Shown piece by piece: positions 1 to 8,863 of a stretch of 64,000 bases of DNA. The notes beneath the pieces were generated by a model, which was given only the letters and a program-made list of their open reading frames with translations, searched no databases and was not told the DNA's origin. A program made the position numbers and the translations under genes. The stretch's first letter is position 1. Every line of letters starts with the position of its first letter. Origin of the DNA: Mycolicibacterium phlei (GTDB taxonomy: Bacteria; Actinomycetota; Actinomycetes; Mycobacteriales; Mycobacteriaceae); contig NZ_CP014475.1 in assembly GCF_001583415.1 (NCBI RefSeq), positions 2,108,001 through 2,172,000 on the forward strand. Reading direction: 5' to 3'.

Positions 1-333
1 TCCGGTGACACCGGCCGCGGCGAGGTCCTCGATGCGACTGTGCACGAACCGTACGGTGTCCGGCCACGATTTGGCCCGGGCCTGGGCGAGCATGCCCGCC
101 GACCCGTCGACCGCGATGATCTCGGCGCGCGGAGCGACCGTCAGCAGCGCGGCGGTCGACGCCCCGGTGCCGCAGCCGGCGTCGAGCAGGCGCAGTCCGC
201 GTCCGCCGTCCGGAATCCGCATGCGCTGCGCCGAGATCCGCAGGTGCCGGTGGTAGCCCGGGTTGGCGTTGACCAGCCGGTCGTAGGCGGGCGCGCCGTC
301 GTCGAACGCGGCGGGGACGTCAACCGGGGTCAT
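1..333 (-). CDS. Class I SAM-dependent methyltransferase, N-terminal part (runs off the window)
   Basis: The visible 111 codons give the N-terminus of a class I methyltransferase. The SAM-binding motif I reads LLDAGCGTGAS at about residues 45-55, followed by the acidic motif II region IIAVDGSAGML. Such enzymes transfer a methyl group from S-adenosylmethionine; the substrate cannot be told. The ATG overlaps the crtYd stop codon (ATGA), so it is translationally coupled to the carotenoid operon and is its last visible gene, suggesting a role on a carotenoid or a related isoprenoid. That role is inferred from position only. The C-terminal half lies outside the window. Confidence 0.8.
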   Translation of the reverse strand, partial: MTPVDVPAAFDDGAPAYDRLVNANPGYHRHLRISAQRMRIPDGGRGLRLLDAGCGTGASTAALLTVAPRAEIIAVDGSAGMLAQARAKSWPDTVRFVHSRIEDLAAAGVTG

Positions 334-677
334 GACACGTTCTCCTTCTGGGCCTTCTCCGCCGCCTCGGAGCGGCGGCGTTGTCGTTCCCACAGCAACA
401 GCACGCCGGTCACCAGCGCCCACCCGAACAGAAAGTCCTCTACGGGGATATCCAACGGGAAGCGCAGCCCGCTGGTGTGGTTTTCGTCATAGATCACGAT
501 CGGTGCGCTCAGCTTCGTCAGCCAGCCGTCCACCGGGATCTGGAACCCGAGCACGATGACCATCGAGATCCAGTAGGCGGGCTTACGGAACAGTCCGGTG
601 TGCAGGATGCGCAGTTCCCATGCGGCGACCACGATCACGGCCACCACGGCGGGCAGGGTGTAACCGAGCCCGGTCAT
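330..677 (-). CDS. crtYd: Lycopene cyclase subunit CrtYd
   Basis: A 115-residue, very hydrophobic protein with three predicted membrane spans. It carries the PLDIPVEDFLFG motif (residues 74-85) of the heterodimeric carotenoid cyclase family found in actinobacteria. With CrtYc it forms the membrane cyclase that closes the end rings of lycopene. The ATG overlaps the crtYc stop, and its own stop overlaps the next ATG. Ring type (beta or epsilon) cannot be read from sequence, although mycobacterial CrtYc/CrtYd pairs are known to make beta rings. The C-terminus is charged (ERQRRRSEAAEKAQKENVS). Confidence 0.9.
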   Translation of the reverse strand: MTGLGYTLPAVVAVIVVAAWELRILHTGLFRKPAYWISMVIVLGFQIPVDGWLTKLSAPIVIYDENHTSGLRFPLDIPVEDFLFGWALVTGVLLLWERQRRRSEAAEKAQKENVS

Positions 678-1030
678 GGCGTGAACTCCCCGGAACGCGT
701 GGCTCGGCGGCGGCGCACCCAGCCGAGGATGGTCTCCACGGCGTTGTAGGTCAGCAGCCCGCACAGCGGGATCACCAGGAAGAACAGCAGTTCCTCCAGC
801 GGCATGATGCCGGGAATGTCGATGCCGGTGAGATAGCGCGGGTTGTACGTCCAGACGCCGGCCATGATCGCGACGACGTCCCAGACGACGAACACCGCGG
901 CGACCGGCAGTATCGCGGCCGCGGTGCGGCGCAGCCGGCGGTACACCCCGGGGCCGAGGAACTCCAGCGGTGCGGTGATCACCAGGCACGCCGCCAGCAC
1001 GAGCAGGTAGTGCAGATGGTCCACCGTCAC
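674..1030 (-). CDS. crtYc: Lycopene cyclase subunit CrtYc
   Basis: A 118-residue membrane protein, partner of CrtYd. It contains the family motifs PLEFLG (about residues 21-26) and PLEELLFF (77-84) and three hydrophobic segments. The GTG at 1030 overlaps the crtB stop (GTGA); a second in-frame GTG six bases further in is an alternative start. Together CrtYc and CrtYd equal the two halves of the fused cyclase domains seen in some other bacteria and fungi. Here they remain separate, as is usual in mycobacteria and corynebacteria. Confidence 0.9.
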   Translation of the reverse strand: MTVDHLHYLLVLAACLVITAPLEFLGPGVYRRLRRTAAAILPVAAVFVVWDVVAIMAGVWTYNPRYLTGIDIPGIMPLEELLFFLVIPLCGLLTYNAVETILGWVRRRRATRSGEFTP

Positions 1031-1974
1031 GCCCCGTGGTCGCGGTGGCGCACACCCCACGCTCGCAGCAGCCCCGCGCCGCCGACCCGGATCCGGCGCA
1101 CGGTGCCGACGGTGGCGCGCTGGCTGAACACGGCGAAGTCGATCTCCTCGATGCGGTCGAGGATCTGCGAGTACAGCGTCAACGCGGCCGACACACAGGG
1201 CCGCGAGCGCGGCGCCAGCAACGAGATCCCCTGGCGCGCATAGTCGTAGATGCTCCGGTTGATCGCGTGCTGGTCGACCAGCGCGCGCCGGACGCGAGCG
1301 TCGGTGCGGCGGTTGAGGTGGCACCACGTCAGCACGTCGCGATCGACACCGTGGGCGGCGAGCTCGTCGGCGGGCAGGTAGACCCTGCCGCGGTCGAGGT
1401 CCTCGTCGACATCGCGCAGGAAATTGGTGAGCTGAAACGCCTTGCCCAGTGCGGCGGCGTAGGGGGCCGCCTCCTCGGGCGGGCCGACGGTGCCGAGCAC
1501 CGGCAGCAGCTGCAGCCCGATGACCTCCGCGGAGCCGTACATGTAGCGGTCCAGCGCGGCGCGGTCCGGATAGTCGGTGACGGTCAGGTCCATCCGCATC
1601 GAGGCCAGGAAGTCGTCGAACAGCTCCCACGGGATCCCGTAGCGGCGGGCACAGTGAACCACGGCCGCCAGGCACGGGTCACCGTCGTCCTCGCCGCTGC
1701 CGGTGAGCCGGTTGAACAACTGGGTGGCCAGCAGTTGCAGGCGCTCACCACGCTCGGCCATGCCGACGGACGGATCGAAGTCGTCGAGGATGTCGTCGGC
1801 GCGGCGCGCGAACCCGTACAGCGCATGCACGGCCGGGCGCTGTTCGGGCGCCAGCATCCTGGTGGCCAGGAAGAAGGTGCGGCCGTGTTCGGCGTTGATG
1901 GTGCGGCACCGCCGGTAGGCCTCCCGCAGCGACGGATCGTGTACGCCCGCGGCATCGAGTTCGGAACCGATCAT
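1027..1974 (-). CDS. crtB: Phytoene synthase
   Basis: This 315-residue squalene/phytoene synthase family enzyme condenses two geranylgeranyl diphosphates into 15-cis-phytoene, the first committed carotenoid step. Both Asp-rich Mg-diphosphate motifs are visible: DDILDD (residues 60-65) and NFLRDVDEDLDRGRVYLP (from about 184). The length is normal for the family. The ATG at 1974 was chosen because it forms an ATGA overlap with the crtI stop; an upstream extension of the open frame would run into crtI. It is flanked by crtI and crtYc in one polycistron. Confidence 0.95.
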   Translation of the reverse strand: MIGSELDAAGVHDPSLREAYRRCRTINAEHGRTFFLATRMLAPEQRPAVHALYGFARRADDILDDFDPSVGMAERGERLQLLATQLFNRLTGSGEDDGDPCLAAVVHCARRYGIPWELFDDFLASMRMDLTVTDYPDRAALDRYMYGSAEVIGLQLLPVLGTVGPPEEAAPYAAALGKAFQLTNFLRDVDEDLDRGRVYLPADELAAHGVDRDVLTWCHLNRRTDARVRRALVDQHAINRSIYDYARQGISLLAPRSRPCVSAALTLYSQILDRIEEIDFAVFSQRATVGTVRRIRVGGAGLLRAWGVRHRDHGA

Positions 1975-3485
1975 GATTGCACCACCTGGGTTCGGGCCCG
2001 CCGGGTCGGCAGACCGGTGATCCGGTCGGCGGCGAGCCGGCCGGAGAGAAGAGCGGTGGGCACCCCCACACCGGGAACGGTGGAGGAGCCCGCCAGCACG
2101 ACGTTGTCGATGCCGCGCACCGTGTTGGCCGGGCGGAACGGGCCGGTCTGACCGAACGTGTGCGCCAACGCGAAGGGCGTGCCCGCGGCCATGCCCTGGC
2201 GTGCCCAGTCCGCCGGGTCGACGACGTGCAGCACCTCGGCGCCGTCGGTCAGCGACGGTAACCGGGAGCCCACCATGTCCATCATCTGGCCGACGTAGCC
2301 GTCCCGTTGTGTCGCCCAATCCACGTGTCCGACATCAAGATTGGGTGCCGGTGCGAGGACGTAGAGCAGATCGCGGCCCGCGGGCGCCAGCGTGGGATCG
2401 CCTGCGGTGGGCCGGGTCACCAGCAGCGACGGGTCGGTCATCACACGGCCGTCGTCGATGATGTCGGAGAAGGTCTGCTCCCATTTGTCGCCGAACATGA
2501 TGGTGTGGTGCCCGATCCCGTCACCGGGCGGCACCGCACGGCAGCCGATGTGGGCGACGACGGCCGACGGGGCCGGACGCAACCTCAGCAGGCGCCGCGG
2601 GGTGTGCCCGAGCAGCCGGTAGGTGTCGGGCAGTTCGGTGGTCAGCACCACCGTGTCCGCGGCGATCCGCTCACCGCCCTCGGTGCGCACCGCCACGATC
2701 CGGTCACCGCTGCGCTCCAAGTCGGAAACCGGGGAGTTGTACCGGAATTCGACACCGGCGTCGGAGGCGGCGGCGGCCAGCGCATCGGGCAGCGCGCGCA
2801 TCCCGCCGCGCGGGAAGTACACCCCGGCGATGGTGTCCATGTAGGCGATCACCGCGTACACCGCCAGTGCCCGGTGCGGCGGCACGCCGGCGTAGAGCGC
2901 CTGGAACGTGAACACCCGGGCCAGTCGTTCGTCGCTGAGGAAGCGTCGCACCATCCGGTCCCAGCGCCGGAACGCGCCGAGCGCCGTCAGCCGGGCCAGC
3001 TGCGGGGTCAGCAGCGACAGCGGGGAGTCGAAGTTGGCGGCGATGAACCCGTCGAACTCCGCCCGATACAGCTTCGTCAGCCAGGCGCGCAGCCGTCGGT
3101 AGCCGTCGGCCTGCGCGGCGCCGGCGAAGTGGGCGATCTCGGCGGCCATCGCGTCGGCGTCGCTGTGCACCCGCAGTGCGGTGCCGTCGGCGAACGACGC
3201 CGTGTAGGACGGGTTCACCTCGATGAGGTCCAGTCGGTCCGAGAGGGATTCGCCGACAGCGGCGAACACGTCGTCGATGATGTCGGGCATCGTCAGCACG
3301 GTCGGCCCGGTGTCGATGCGGTAACCGCCGATGTCGGCGCGCCCGACCCGGCCGCCGGGGTGGGCTCCGCGTTCGACGACGGTGACCCGGCGTCCGCGCC
3401 CGGCCAGATGCATCGCCGCCGACAGGCCGGAGAGCCCGGCGCCGACCACCACCACGTGGTCGGTGCGGCCCGGCACGGTGCGCAT
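1971..3485 (-). CDS. crtI: Phytoene desaturase
   Basis: This 504-residue CrtI-type FAD enzyme desaturates phytoene to lycopene. The N-terminal dinucleotide-binding fold is seen in VVVVGAGLSGLSAA (residues 11-24), followed by GGRVGRADIGGYRIDTGPTV. The C-terminus carries the family signature around NVVLAGSSTVPGVGVPTALL. The start codon overlaps the crtE stop by one base (TGATG), giving tight coupling. All desaturation steps are usually done by this single protein in bacteria. The number of double bonds it introduces cannot be read from sequence. Confidence 0.95.
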   Translation of the reverse strand: MRTVPGRTDHVVVVGAGLSGLSAAMHLAGRGRRVTVVERGAHPGGRVGRADIGGYRIDTGPTVLTMPDIIDDVFAAVGESLSDRLDLIEVNPSYTASFADGTALRVHSDADAMAAEIAHFAGAAQADGYRRLRAWLTKLYRAEFDGFIAANFDSPLSLLTPQLARLTALGAFRRWDRMVRRFLSDERLARVFTFQALYAGVPPHRALAVYAVIAYMDTIAGVYFPRGGMRALPDALAAAASDAGVEFRYNSPVSDLERSGDRIVAVRTEGGERIAADTVVLTTELPDTYRLLGHTPRRLLRLRPAPSAVVAHIGCRAVPPGDGIGHHTIMFGDKWEQTFSDIIDDGRVMTDPSLLVTRPTAGDPTLAPAGRDLLYVLAPAPNLDVGHVDWATQRDGYVGQMMDMVGSRLPSLTDGAEVLHVVDPADWARQGMAAGTPFALAHTFGQTGPFRPANTVRGIDNVVLAGSSTVPGVGVPTALLSGRLAADRITGLPTRRARTQVVQS

Positions 3486-4603
3486 CAGGCGGCCCGATCG
3501 CAGCAGGCGGTGGCCGTCTCGGCCAGCGCGGTGGAAAGGGTTGCGTCGAGCGGGCTGTCGGACAGCAGCTCGAGTGCCCGGGATCGTCGTGAATCGATCA
3601 GCCGCTCAACGTATTCCACAGCTCCGGTGGAGACGATCAGCGACCGCCACCGGTCGATGTCGGCGTCGCCGAGATCGGCGGTGCGCATCAGCTCGGCGAG
3701 CTCGCGACGCACGGCGGAGTCGGCCAGCCGGTGGGCCGCGACCACCACACTGGTCGCCTTGTGCTCGGTCAGGTCGCTGCCCGCGGGCTTTCCGGTGACC
3801 TCGGGCGAACCGAAGATGCCGAGCACGTCGTCGCGCAGCTGGAAGGCTTCCCCGACCGCCGCGCCGTACTCACCGAGCATCTGCATCACCGCGGGGGAGC
3901 AGCCGGCCATCGCCGCGCCGATCTCCAGCGGGCGGCGCACCGTGTAGTTGCCGGACTTGCGTCGCAGCACGTCGAGAACCCGGTCCCAGTCCGGGAACTC
4001 GGCGGCATCGTTGACGAGGTCGGCGAACTGGCCCACGGCCAGCTCGGTGCGCATCGCGTCGTAGCGCGGCCAGGCGCGGCCCAGCGCCGCTGCGGAGAGC
4101 CCGCTCTCGCGCAGCATCTGCTCGGCCCACACCAGGCACAGATCGCCGAGGAGCACGGCGGCGGCCTCGCCGAAGCGGTCGGCGGGTCCGGACAGTGTGC
4201 GGTCGCGGTGCCACTGCGCGAAGATGACGTGCGCGGCGGGCCTGCCGCGGCGCAGCGCCGAACCGTCCATCACGTCGTCCTGCAGCAGCGCGAACGCGTG
4301 CAGCAGCTCGAAGCTGGCGGCCGCGCGCACCGCGCCGGTGTCGTCGTCGGCGTCGCAGCGCCAGCCGAGGTACAGGAATGTCGAGCGCAGGCATTTGCCG
4401 CCGTCGACCAGCAGCCGCAGCATCCGCGGCGCGACGTCGACACCGGCGGGCCCGAGGTCGGCGGTACAGCGGTTGTCGACGAAGCCGGTGAGCGCGTCGA
4501 GGACGGCTCGGCGCAGCGTGTCGCGCCACACCGGGAACGGTGCGGCGAGCAGATCCCGCTGCGCCAGTACCGGGGCGCTCGTGTGTCCGTTGATCCCGCT
4601 CAA
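3485..4603 (-). CDS. crtE: Geranylgeranyl diphosphate synthase
   Basis: This 372-residue trans-isoprenyl diphosphate synthase makes the C20 precursor for CrtB. The first Asp-rich motif is LQDDVMDGS (about residues 108-116) and the second is in FQLRDDVLGIFG (about 255-265). K70 in DGGKCLRS marks the usual substrate-binding lysine. Product chain length is inferred from operon context. It is the first gene of the crt operon, and the 138-nt gap upstream (4604-4741) should hold the promoter. In M. smegmatis carotenoid production depends on SigF; I see two GGGTAC boxes in the gap but no convincing -35. Confidence 0.93.
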   Translation of the reverse strand: MSGINGHTSAPVLAQRDLLAAPFPVWRDTLRRAVLDALTGFVDNRCTADLGPAGVDVAPRMLRLLVDGGKCLRSTFLYLGWRCDADDDTGAVRAAASFELLHAFALLQDDVMDGSALRRGRPAAHVIFAQWHRDRTLSGPADRFGEAAAVLLGDLCLVWAEQMLRESGLSAAALGRAWPRYDAMRTELAVGQFADLVNDAAEFPDWDRVLDVLRRKSGNYTVRRPLEIGAAMAGCSPAVMQMLGEYGAAVGEAFQLRDDVLGIFGSPEVTGKPAGSDLTEHKATSVVVAAHRLADSAVRRELAELMRTADLGDADIDRWRSLIVSTGAVEYVERLIDSRRSRALELLSDSPLDATLSTALAETATACCDRAA

Positions 4604-4741
4604 GCAGAGACCCCTTCATCCGACGCATGACACGTACCCCGAGCGGGGCCGGTCGAATCGGGGGTACCCGGAATCCACCGCTCTACGCATCGCGCGTGCA
4701 TCAATTTCCGGGGGATGCGGACGCGCGTTCGGCAGGGCCGC

Positions 4742-6190
4742 TCAGGGGGTCAGCGCGGGCAGTTCGGTGATGCCGAACTCGCGGCGCAGCATCGTGCGCG
4801 CGGCGAAATAACCGGACATGCCGTGTACACCGCCGCCGGGCGGGGTGGCCGACGAGCACAGGTAGGCCTTCGGGATCGGCGTGCTCCACGGGTTGAGCCG
4901 CGGCGTGGGGCCCGCCAGTGCGTGGAACAGCGTGTTGCCGCCGACGCCGATGTCACCGCCGACGAGGTTGGCGTTGTGGTCGGTCAGTCGCGCGGCGGGC
5001 ACCGAGCGCACCGCGACGACGATGTCGCGGAACCCGGGGGCGAAGCGCTCGAAGATCCGGGTCACGGCCTCGGCCTGATCCACCGGCGAACCCGACGGCA
5101 CGTGCGCGTACGTCCACAGCGGTCGACGGCCGCGGGCGTCGATGCGGCCGGGATCCTCCAGATGCGGCAGCGCGGCCAGCACCATCGGCCACTCCGGGTG
5201 ACGGCCCTTGCGGATCGCGCGTTCGGCGGCGGCCATCTGCGCGCGGGTACCGCCCATGTGCAGGGTGGGTGCGTTCGCGAGGCGTTCGTCGGCCCAGGGC
5301 ACCTCGTCGGAGAGCACGAAGTCGACCTTCGCGACACCGGGCCCAAACCGGTAGCGCCGCAACGCTTTCGCGTATCGCGGCGGAAGCCGGTCGCCGTAGA
5401 TCCTCAGCAGCGCGGTGGGTGCGGTGTCATAGAGTGTGACCCCGCCCGGCGGTTCGGTGACCTCGTGGCCGGTGACCAGTTCGCCGCCGTGGGCGCGCAG
5501 ATCGGCGATCAACGCGTCGACGATGGCCTGGCTGCCGCCGACCGGGATGGGCCAGCCGACCGTGTGCGCCAGCGTCGCCAGCATCAGCCCGCCGCCCGAG
5601 GACACCAGTGACGGCATCGGCGAGATGACGTGGGCCGCCACGCCGCTGAACAGCGCGCGGGCGTCCTCACCCGAGAGCGCCCGCCACGCCGGCGTGCCCT
5701 GCTCCAGCAGTCGGGTGCCCACCTGCGCCGCGACGATCGGGTTGGTCGGGATCGAGCGTTTGTCGCCGAGCAGCACGTCGAGCACCGCGGCGTCGCGGCG
5801 GACCAGGGGGCCGAGCAGTCGCCGCCAGGAGTCGCCGTCGGAGAGTTCGGCGGCGGTGCGCTCGAGGTCGTGGTACCCGACCGCGGCGCGCGCCGCGGGC
5901 AGCGGGTTCGCATACGACACCTCGGGCACCTTCAGCGTCACCCCGCGCGCGGGCAGGTCGAACTCCGCGAGGAACGGCGAGGCCAGCGCCAGCGGGTGCA
6001 CCGCCGAGCAGATGTCGTGGCGGACGTCCCCGAACTCGGGGTCGGGCAGGGTGCGGGCGCCGCCGCCGAGGGTGGGCTGCGCCTCGAGCACCTGCACCTT
6101 CAAGCCGGCGCGAGCGCAGATCACCGCCGCCGCGAGACCGTTCGGACCGCTACCGACGACGGTGACATCCACCCCCATATTCAAGCCCAT
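4742..6190 (-). CDS. CrtI-like FAD-dependent oxidoreductase (COG1233 type; Rv2997-like)
   Basis: A 482-residue FAD/NAD(P)-binding oxidoreductase of the phytoene dehydrogenase-like superfamily. It has the Rossmann motif VTVVGSGPNGLAAAV at residues 9-23 and the GGGARTLP segment that follows it in this family. The substrate is unknown. In mycobacteria this gene sits opposite serA, as here. Its first ATG is only 13 nt from the serA start, so the ATG at 6178 or the GTG at 6172 may be the true start. It lies on the same strand as crtE, 138 nt upstream, so co-transcription with the carotenoid genes is possible. Confidence 0.75.
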   Translation of the reverse strand: MGLNMGVDVTVVGSGPNGLAAAVICARAGLKVQVLEAQPTLGGGARTLPDPEFGDVRHDICSAVHPLALASPFLAEFDLPARGVTLKVPEVSYANPLPAARAAVGYHDLERTAAELSDGDSWRRLLGPLVRRDAAVLDVLLGDKRSIPTNPIVAAQVGTRLLEQGTPAWRALSGEDARALFSGVAAHVISPMPSLVSSGGGLMLATLAHTVGWPIPVGGSQAIVDALIADLRAHGGELVTGHEVTEPPGGVTLYDTAPTALLRIYGDRLPPRYAKALRRYRFGPGVAKVDFVLSDEVPWADERLANAPTLHMGGTRAQMAAAERAIRKGRHPEWPMVLAALPHLEDPGRIDARGRRPLWTYAHVPSGSPVDQAEAVTRIFERFAPGFRDIVVAVRSVPAARLTDHNANLVGGDIGVGGNTLFHALAGPTPRLNPWSTPIPKAYLCSSATPPGGGVHGMSGYFAARTMLRREFGITELPALTP

Positions 6191-6196
6191 TAGGCT
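6191..6196 (+). promoter_or_regulatory. Candidate -10 box (TAGGCT) of serA
   Basis: TAGGCT ends 6 nt before the GTG start of serA. This spacing puts transcription start at or next to the first codon, so the mRNA is probably leaderless. There is no Shine-Dalgarno sequence in the gap. Confidence 0.6.
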
Positions 6197-6202
6197 TACC
6201 GC

Positions 6203-7789
6203 GTGAGTCTGCCCGTTGTACTGATCGCCGACAAACTTGCCGAATCAACGGTTGCCGCCCTCGGCGACCAGGTCGAAGTCCGCTGGGTCGACGGCCCGGA
6301 CCGTCCCAAACTGCTGGCCGCCGTGGCCGACGCGGACGCGCTGCTGGTGCGTTCGGCGACGACGGTGGACGCCGAGGTGCTGGCCGCCGCGCCCAAGCTG
6401 AAGATCGTCGCCCGCGCCGGTGTGGGCCTGGACAACGTCGACGTCGACGCCGCCACCGCCCGCGGGGTGCTGGTCGTCAACGCGCCGACCTCCAACATCC
6501 ACAGCGCCGCCGAACACGCGATCGCCCTGATGCTGGCCGCGGCCCGCCAGATCCCGCAGGCCGACGCGTCGCTGCGCGAGCACCAGTGGAAGCGGTCGTC
6601 GTTCTCCGGCACCGAGATCTACGGCAAGACCGTCGGCGTCGTCGGCCTCGGCCGTATCGGACAGCTCGTCGCGCAGCGGCTGGCCGCGTTCGGCACCCAC
6701 ATCGTGGCCTACGACCCGTACGTGTCGGCCGCTCGCGCCGCCCAGCTCGGCATCGAGCTGCTCAGCCTCGACGACCTGCTGGCCCGGGCCGACTTCATCT
6801 CCGTGCACCTGCCGAAGACGCCGGAGACCGCCGGCCTGATCGGCAAGGAGGCGCTGGCCAAGACCAAGAAGGGCGTCATCATCGTCAACGCCGCGCGCGG
6901 CGGCCTGGTCGACGAGGACGCGCTGGCCGAGGCGATCAAGAGCGGCCACGTGCGCGCCGCGGGCCTGGACGTGTTCGCCACCGAGCCGTGCACCGACAGC
7001 CCGCTGTTCGACCTGCCGCAGGTCGTCGTCACCCCGCACCTGGGTGCCTCCACCGCCGAGGCGCAGGACCGGGCGGGCACCGACGTGGCGGCCAGCGTGA
7101 AGCTCGCGCTCGCCGGTGAGTTCGTGCCCGACGCGGTCAACGTCGGCGGCGGCGTCGTCGGCGAGGAGGTCGCGCCCTGGCTCGACCTGGTGCGCAAGCT
7201 CGGCCTGCTGGTCGGCGTGCTCTCCGAGGAGCTGCCGGTGTCGCTGTCGGTGCAGGTGCGCGGTGAGCTGGCCTCCGAAGAGGTTGAGGTGCTTCGCCTT
7301 TCCGCGCTGCGCGGGCTGTTCTCGGCGGTGATCGAGGATCCGGTGACGTTCGTCAACGCACCCGCACTGGCCGCCGAACGCGGTGTGGCCGCCGATATCA
7401 GCACCGTCTCGGAGAGCCCCAACCACCGCAGCGTCGTCGACGTGCGCGCGGTCTACGCCGACGGGTCGAGCGCCAACGTGGCGGGCACGCTGAGCGGGCC
7501 GCAGCAGGTGGAGAAGGTCGTGCAGATCAACGGCCGCAACTTCGACCTGCGCGCCGAGGGCATGTATCTGATCGTCAACTACGTCGACAAGCCGGGCACT
7601 CTCGGCAAGATCGGCACCATCCTCGGCAGCGCGGGTATCAACATCCACGCCGCTCAGCTCAGCGAGGACGCCGAGGGTCCCGGCGCGACGATCCTGTTGC
7701 GCATCGACCGTGACGTGCCCGCCGAGGTGCGCTCCGCTATCGCCGACGAGGTCGGCGCCAAGCTGCTGGAAGTGGTGGATCTGTCATGA
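6203..7789 (+). CDS. serA: D-3-phosphoglycerate dehydrogenase
   Basis: This 528-residue enzyme oxidises 3-phosphoglycerate to 3-phosphohydroxypyruvate, the first step of serine biosynthesis. The NAD-binding loop is GLGRIG (residues 148-153). The catalytic region includes [13 protein letters not shown] and the histidine of TPHLGAST. A long C-terminal part holds the intervening domain and an ACT domain (from about 455), as in the mycobacterial type-I enzyme that is inhibited by serine. It uses a GTG start with a -10 box 6 nt upstream, and its stop overlaps the leuB ATG. Confidence 0.97.
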   Translation: MSLPVVLIADKLAESTVAALGDQVEVRWVDGPDRPKLLAAVADADALLVRSATTVDAEVLAAAPKLKIVARAGVGLDNVDVDAATARGVLVVNAPTSNIHSAAEHAIALMLAAARQIPQADASLREHQWKRSSFSGTEIYGKTVGVVGLGRIGQLVAQRLAAFGTHIVAYDPYVSAARAAQLGIELLSLDDLLARADFISVHLPKTPETAGLIGKEALAKTKKGVIIVNAARGGLVDEDALAEAIKSGHVRAAGLDVFATEPCTDSPLFDLPQVVVTPHLGASTAEAQDRAGTDVAASVKLALAGEFVPDAVNVGGGVVGEEVAPWLDLVRKLGLLVGVLSEELPVSLSVQVRGELASEEVEVLRLSALRGLFSAVIEDPVTFVNAPALAAERGVAADISTVSESPNHRSVVDVRAVYADGSSANVAGTLSGPQQVEKVVQINGRNFDLRAEGMYLIVNYVDKPGTLGKIGTILGSAGINIHAAQLSEDAEGPGATILLRIDRDVPAEVRSAIADEVGAKLLEVVDLS

Positions 7790-8796
7790 GACTCGCGATC
7801 ATTGCCGGCGACGGCATCGGCCCGGAGGTGATCGAGCAGGCCGTCAGGATCCTCGACGCGGTGCTGCCCGGGGTGGACAAGACCGAGTACGACCTCGGCG
7901 CCCGGCGCTATCACGCCACCGGTGAGCTGCTCAACGACGACACCATCGAGGAGCTGCGCGGTTACGACGCGATCCTGCTCGGCGCGATCGGCGACCCGTC
8001 GGTGCCCAGCGGTGTGCTGGAGCGCGGCATGCTGCTCAAGCTGCGCTTCGCGCTGGACCATCACGTCAACCTGCGTCCCGGCCGGTTGTATCCCGGTGTG
8101 AGCAGCCCGCTTTCGGGTGTCTCGGAGGTCGACTTCGTCGTCGTCCGCGAGGGCACCGAGGGGCCCTACACCGGTAACGGCGGCGTGCTGCGCAAGGGCA
8201 CCCCGCACGAGGTGGCCACCGAGGTCAGCGTCAACACCGCCTACGGTGTCGAGCGTGTGGTGCGGGATGCGTTCGCGCGGGCGCAGAACCGGCGCAAGCA
8301 CGTGACGCTGGTGCACAAGACCAACGTGCTGGCCTTCGCGGGCGGGCTGTGGTCGCGGATCGTCGACGAGGTGTCGCGGGAGTACCCCGACGTCGAGGTC
8401 GCCTACCAGCACATCGACGCCGCGACGATCCACATGGTCACCGACCCGGGCCGGTTCGACGTGATCGTCACCGACAACCTGTTCGGCGACATCATCACCG
8501 ACCTGGCCGCCGCGGTGTGTGGCGGTATCGGCCTGGCGGCCAGCGGCAACATCGACGCCACCCGGACCAACCCGTCGATGTTCGAGCCGGTGCACGGCAG
8601 TGCCCCCGACATCGCCGGGCAGGGGATCGCCGACCCGACGGCGGCGATCATGTCGGTGGCGTTGCTGCTGTCGCACGTCGGCGAAACCGATGCCGCCGCA
8701 CGGGTGGACAAGGCCGTCGAGCAGCACCTGGCCACCCGCGGTGACGCGAAGCTGAGCACCGCGCAGGTCGGTGAACGGATCGCCGGCTTCCTGTAA
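7786..8796 (+). CDS. leuB: 3-isopropylmalate dehydrogenase
   Basis: This 336-residue enzyme oxidatively decarboxylates 3-isopropylmalate in leucine biosynthesis. The family signature is in [20 protein letters not shown], with metal-binding aspartates. The substrate segment [13 protein letters not shown] and the [14 protein letters not shown] loop are also present. It is coupled to serA by an ATGA overlap, linking serine and leucine synthesis. leuC and leuD lie 5 kb downstream under an IclR regulator. Confidence 0.97.
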   Translation: MRLAIIAGDGIGPEVIEQAVRILDAVLPGVDKTEYDLGARRYHATGELLNDDTIEELRGYDAILLGAIGDPSVPSGVLERGMLLKLRFALDHHVNLRPGRLYPGVSSPLSGVSEVDFVVVREGTEGPYTGNGGVLRKGTPHEVATEVSVNTAYGVERVVRDAFARAQNRRKHVTLVHKTNVLAFAGGLWSRIVDEVSREYPDVEVAYQHIDAATIHMVTDPGRFDVIVTDNLFGDIITDLAAAVCGGIGLAASGNIDATRTNPSMFEPVHGSAPDIAGQGIADPTAAIMSVALLLSHVGETDAAARVDKAVEQHLATRGDAKLSTAQVGERIAGFL

Positions 8797-8806
8797 GCCT
8801 TGTCGC

Positions 8807-8863
8807 CGAGACTGTAACCACGCAGGTCGTCACTCGGACTTCCGCTGCGTGGTTACAGTCTCG
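8807..8863. repeat. Perfect 19-bp inverted repeat covering the MFS stop codon
   Basis: The arms 8807-8825 and 8845-8863 are perfectly complementary over 19 bp with a 19-nt loop. The right arm contains the TAA stop of the MFS gene. It lies between convergent leuB and the MFS gene, so it could end transcription from both sides, but there is no T-run. The outer part of the stem (cgagactg) matches the hairpin at 12798-12859. Confidence 0.85.

Noticed and set aside
2307..3947. A 546-codon plus-strand frame across crtI and crtE
   Set aside because: It crosses two well-supported minus-strand genes and has Arg/His/Gly-rich shadow composition.
4604..4741. SigF promoter for the crt operon
   Set aside because: GGGTAC boxes are present on the minus strand, but no GTTT-like -35 is found at the right distance; kept only as a remark.
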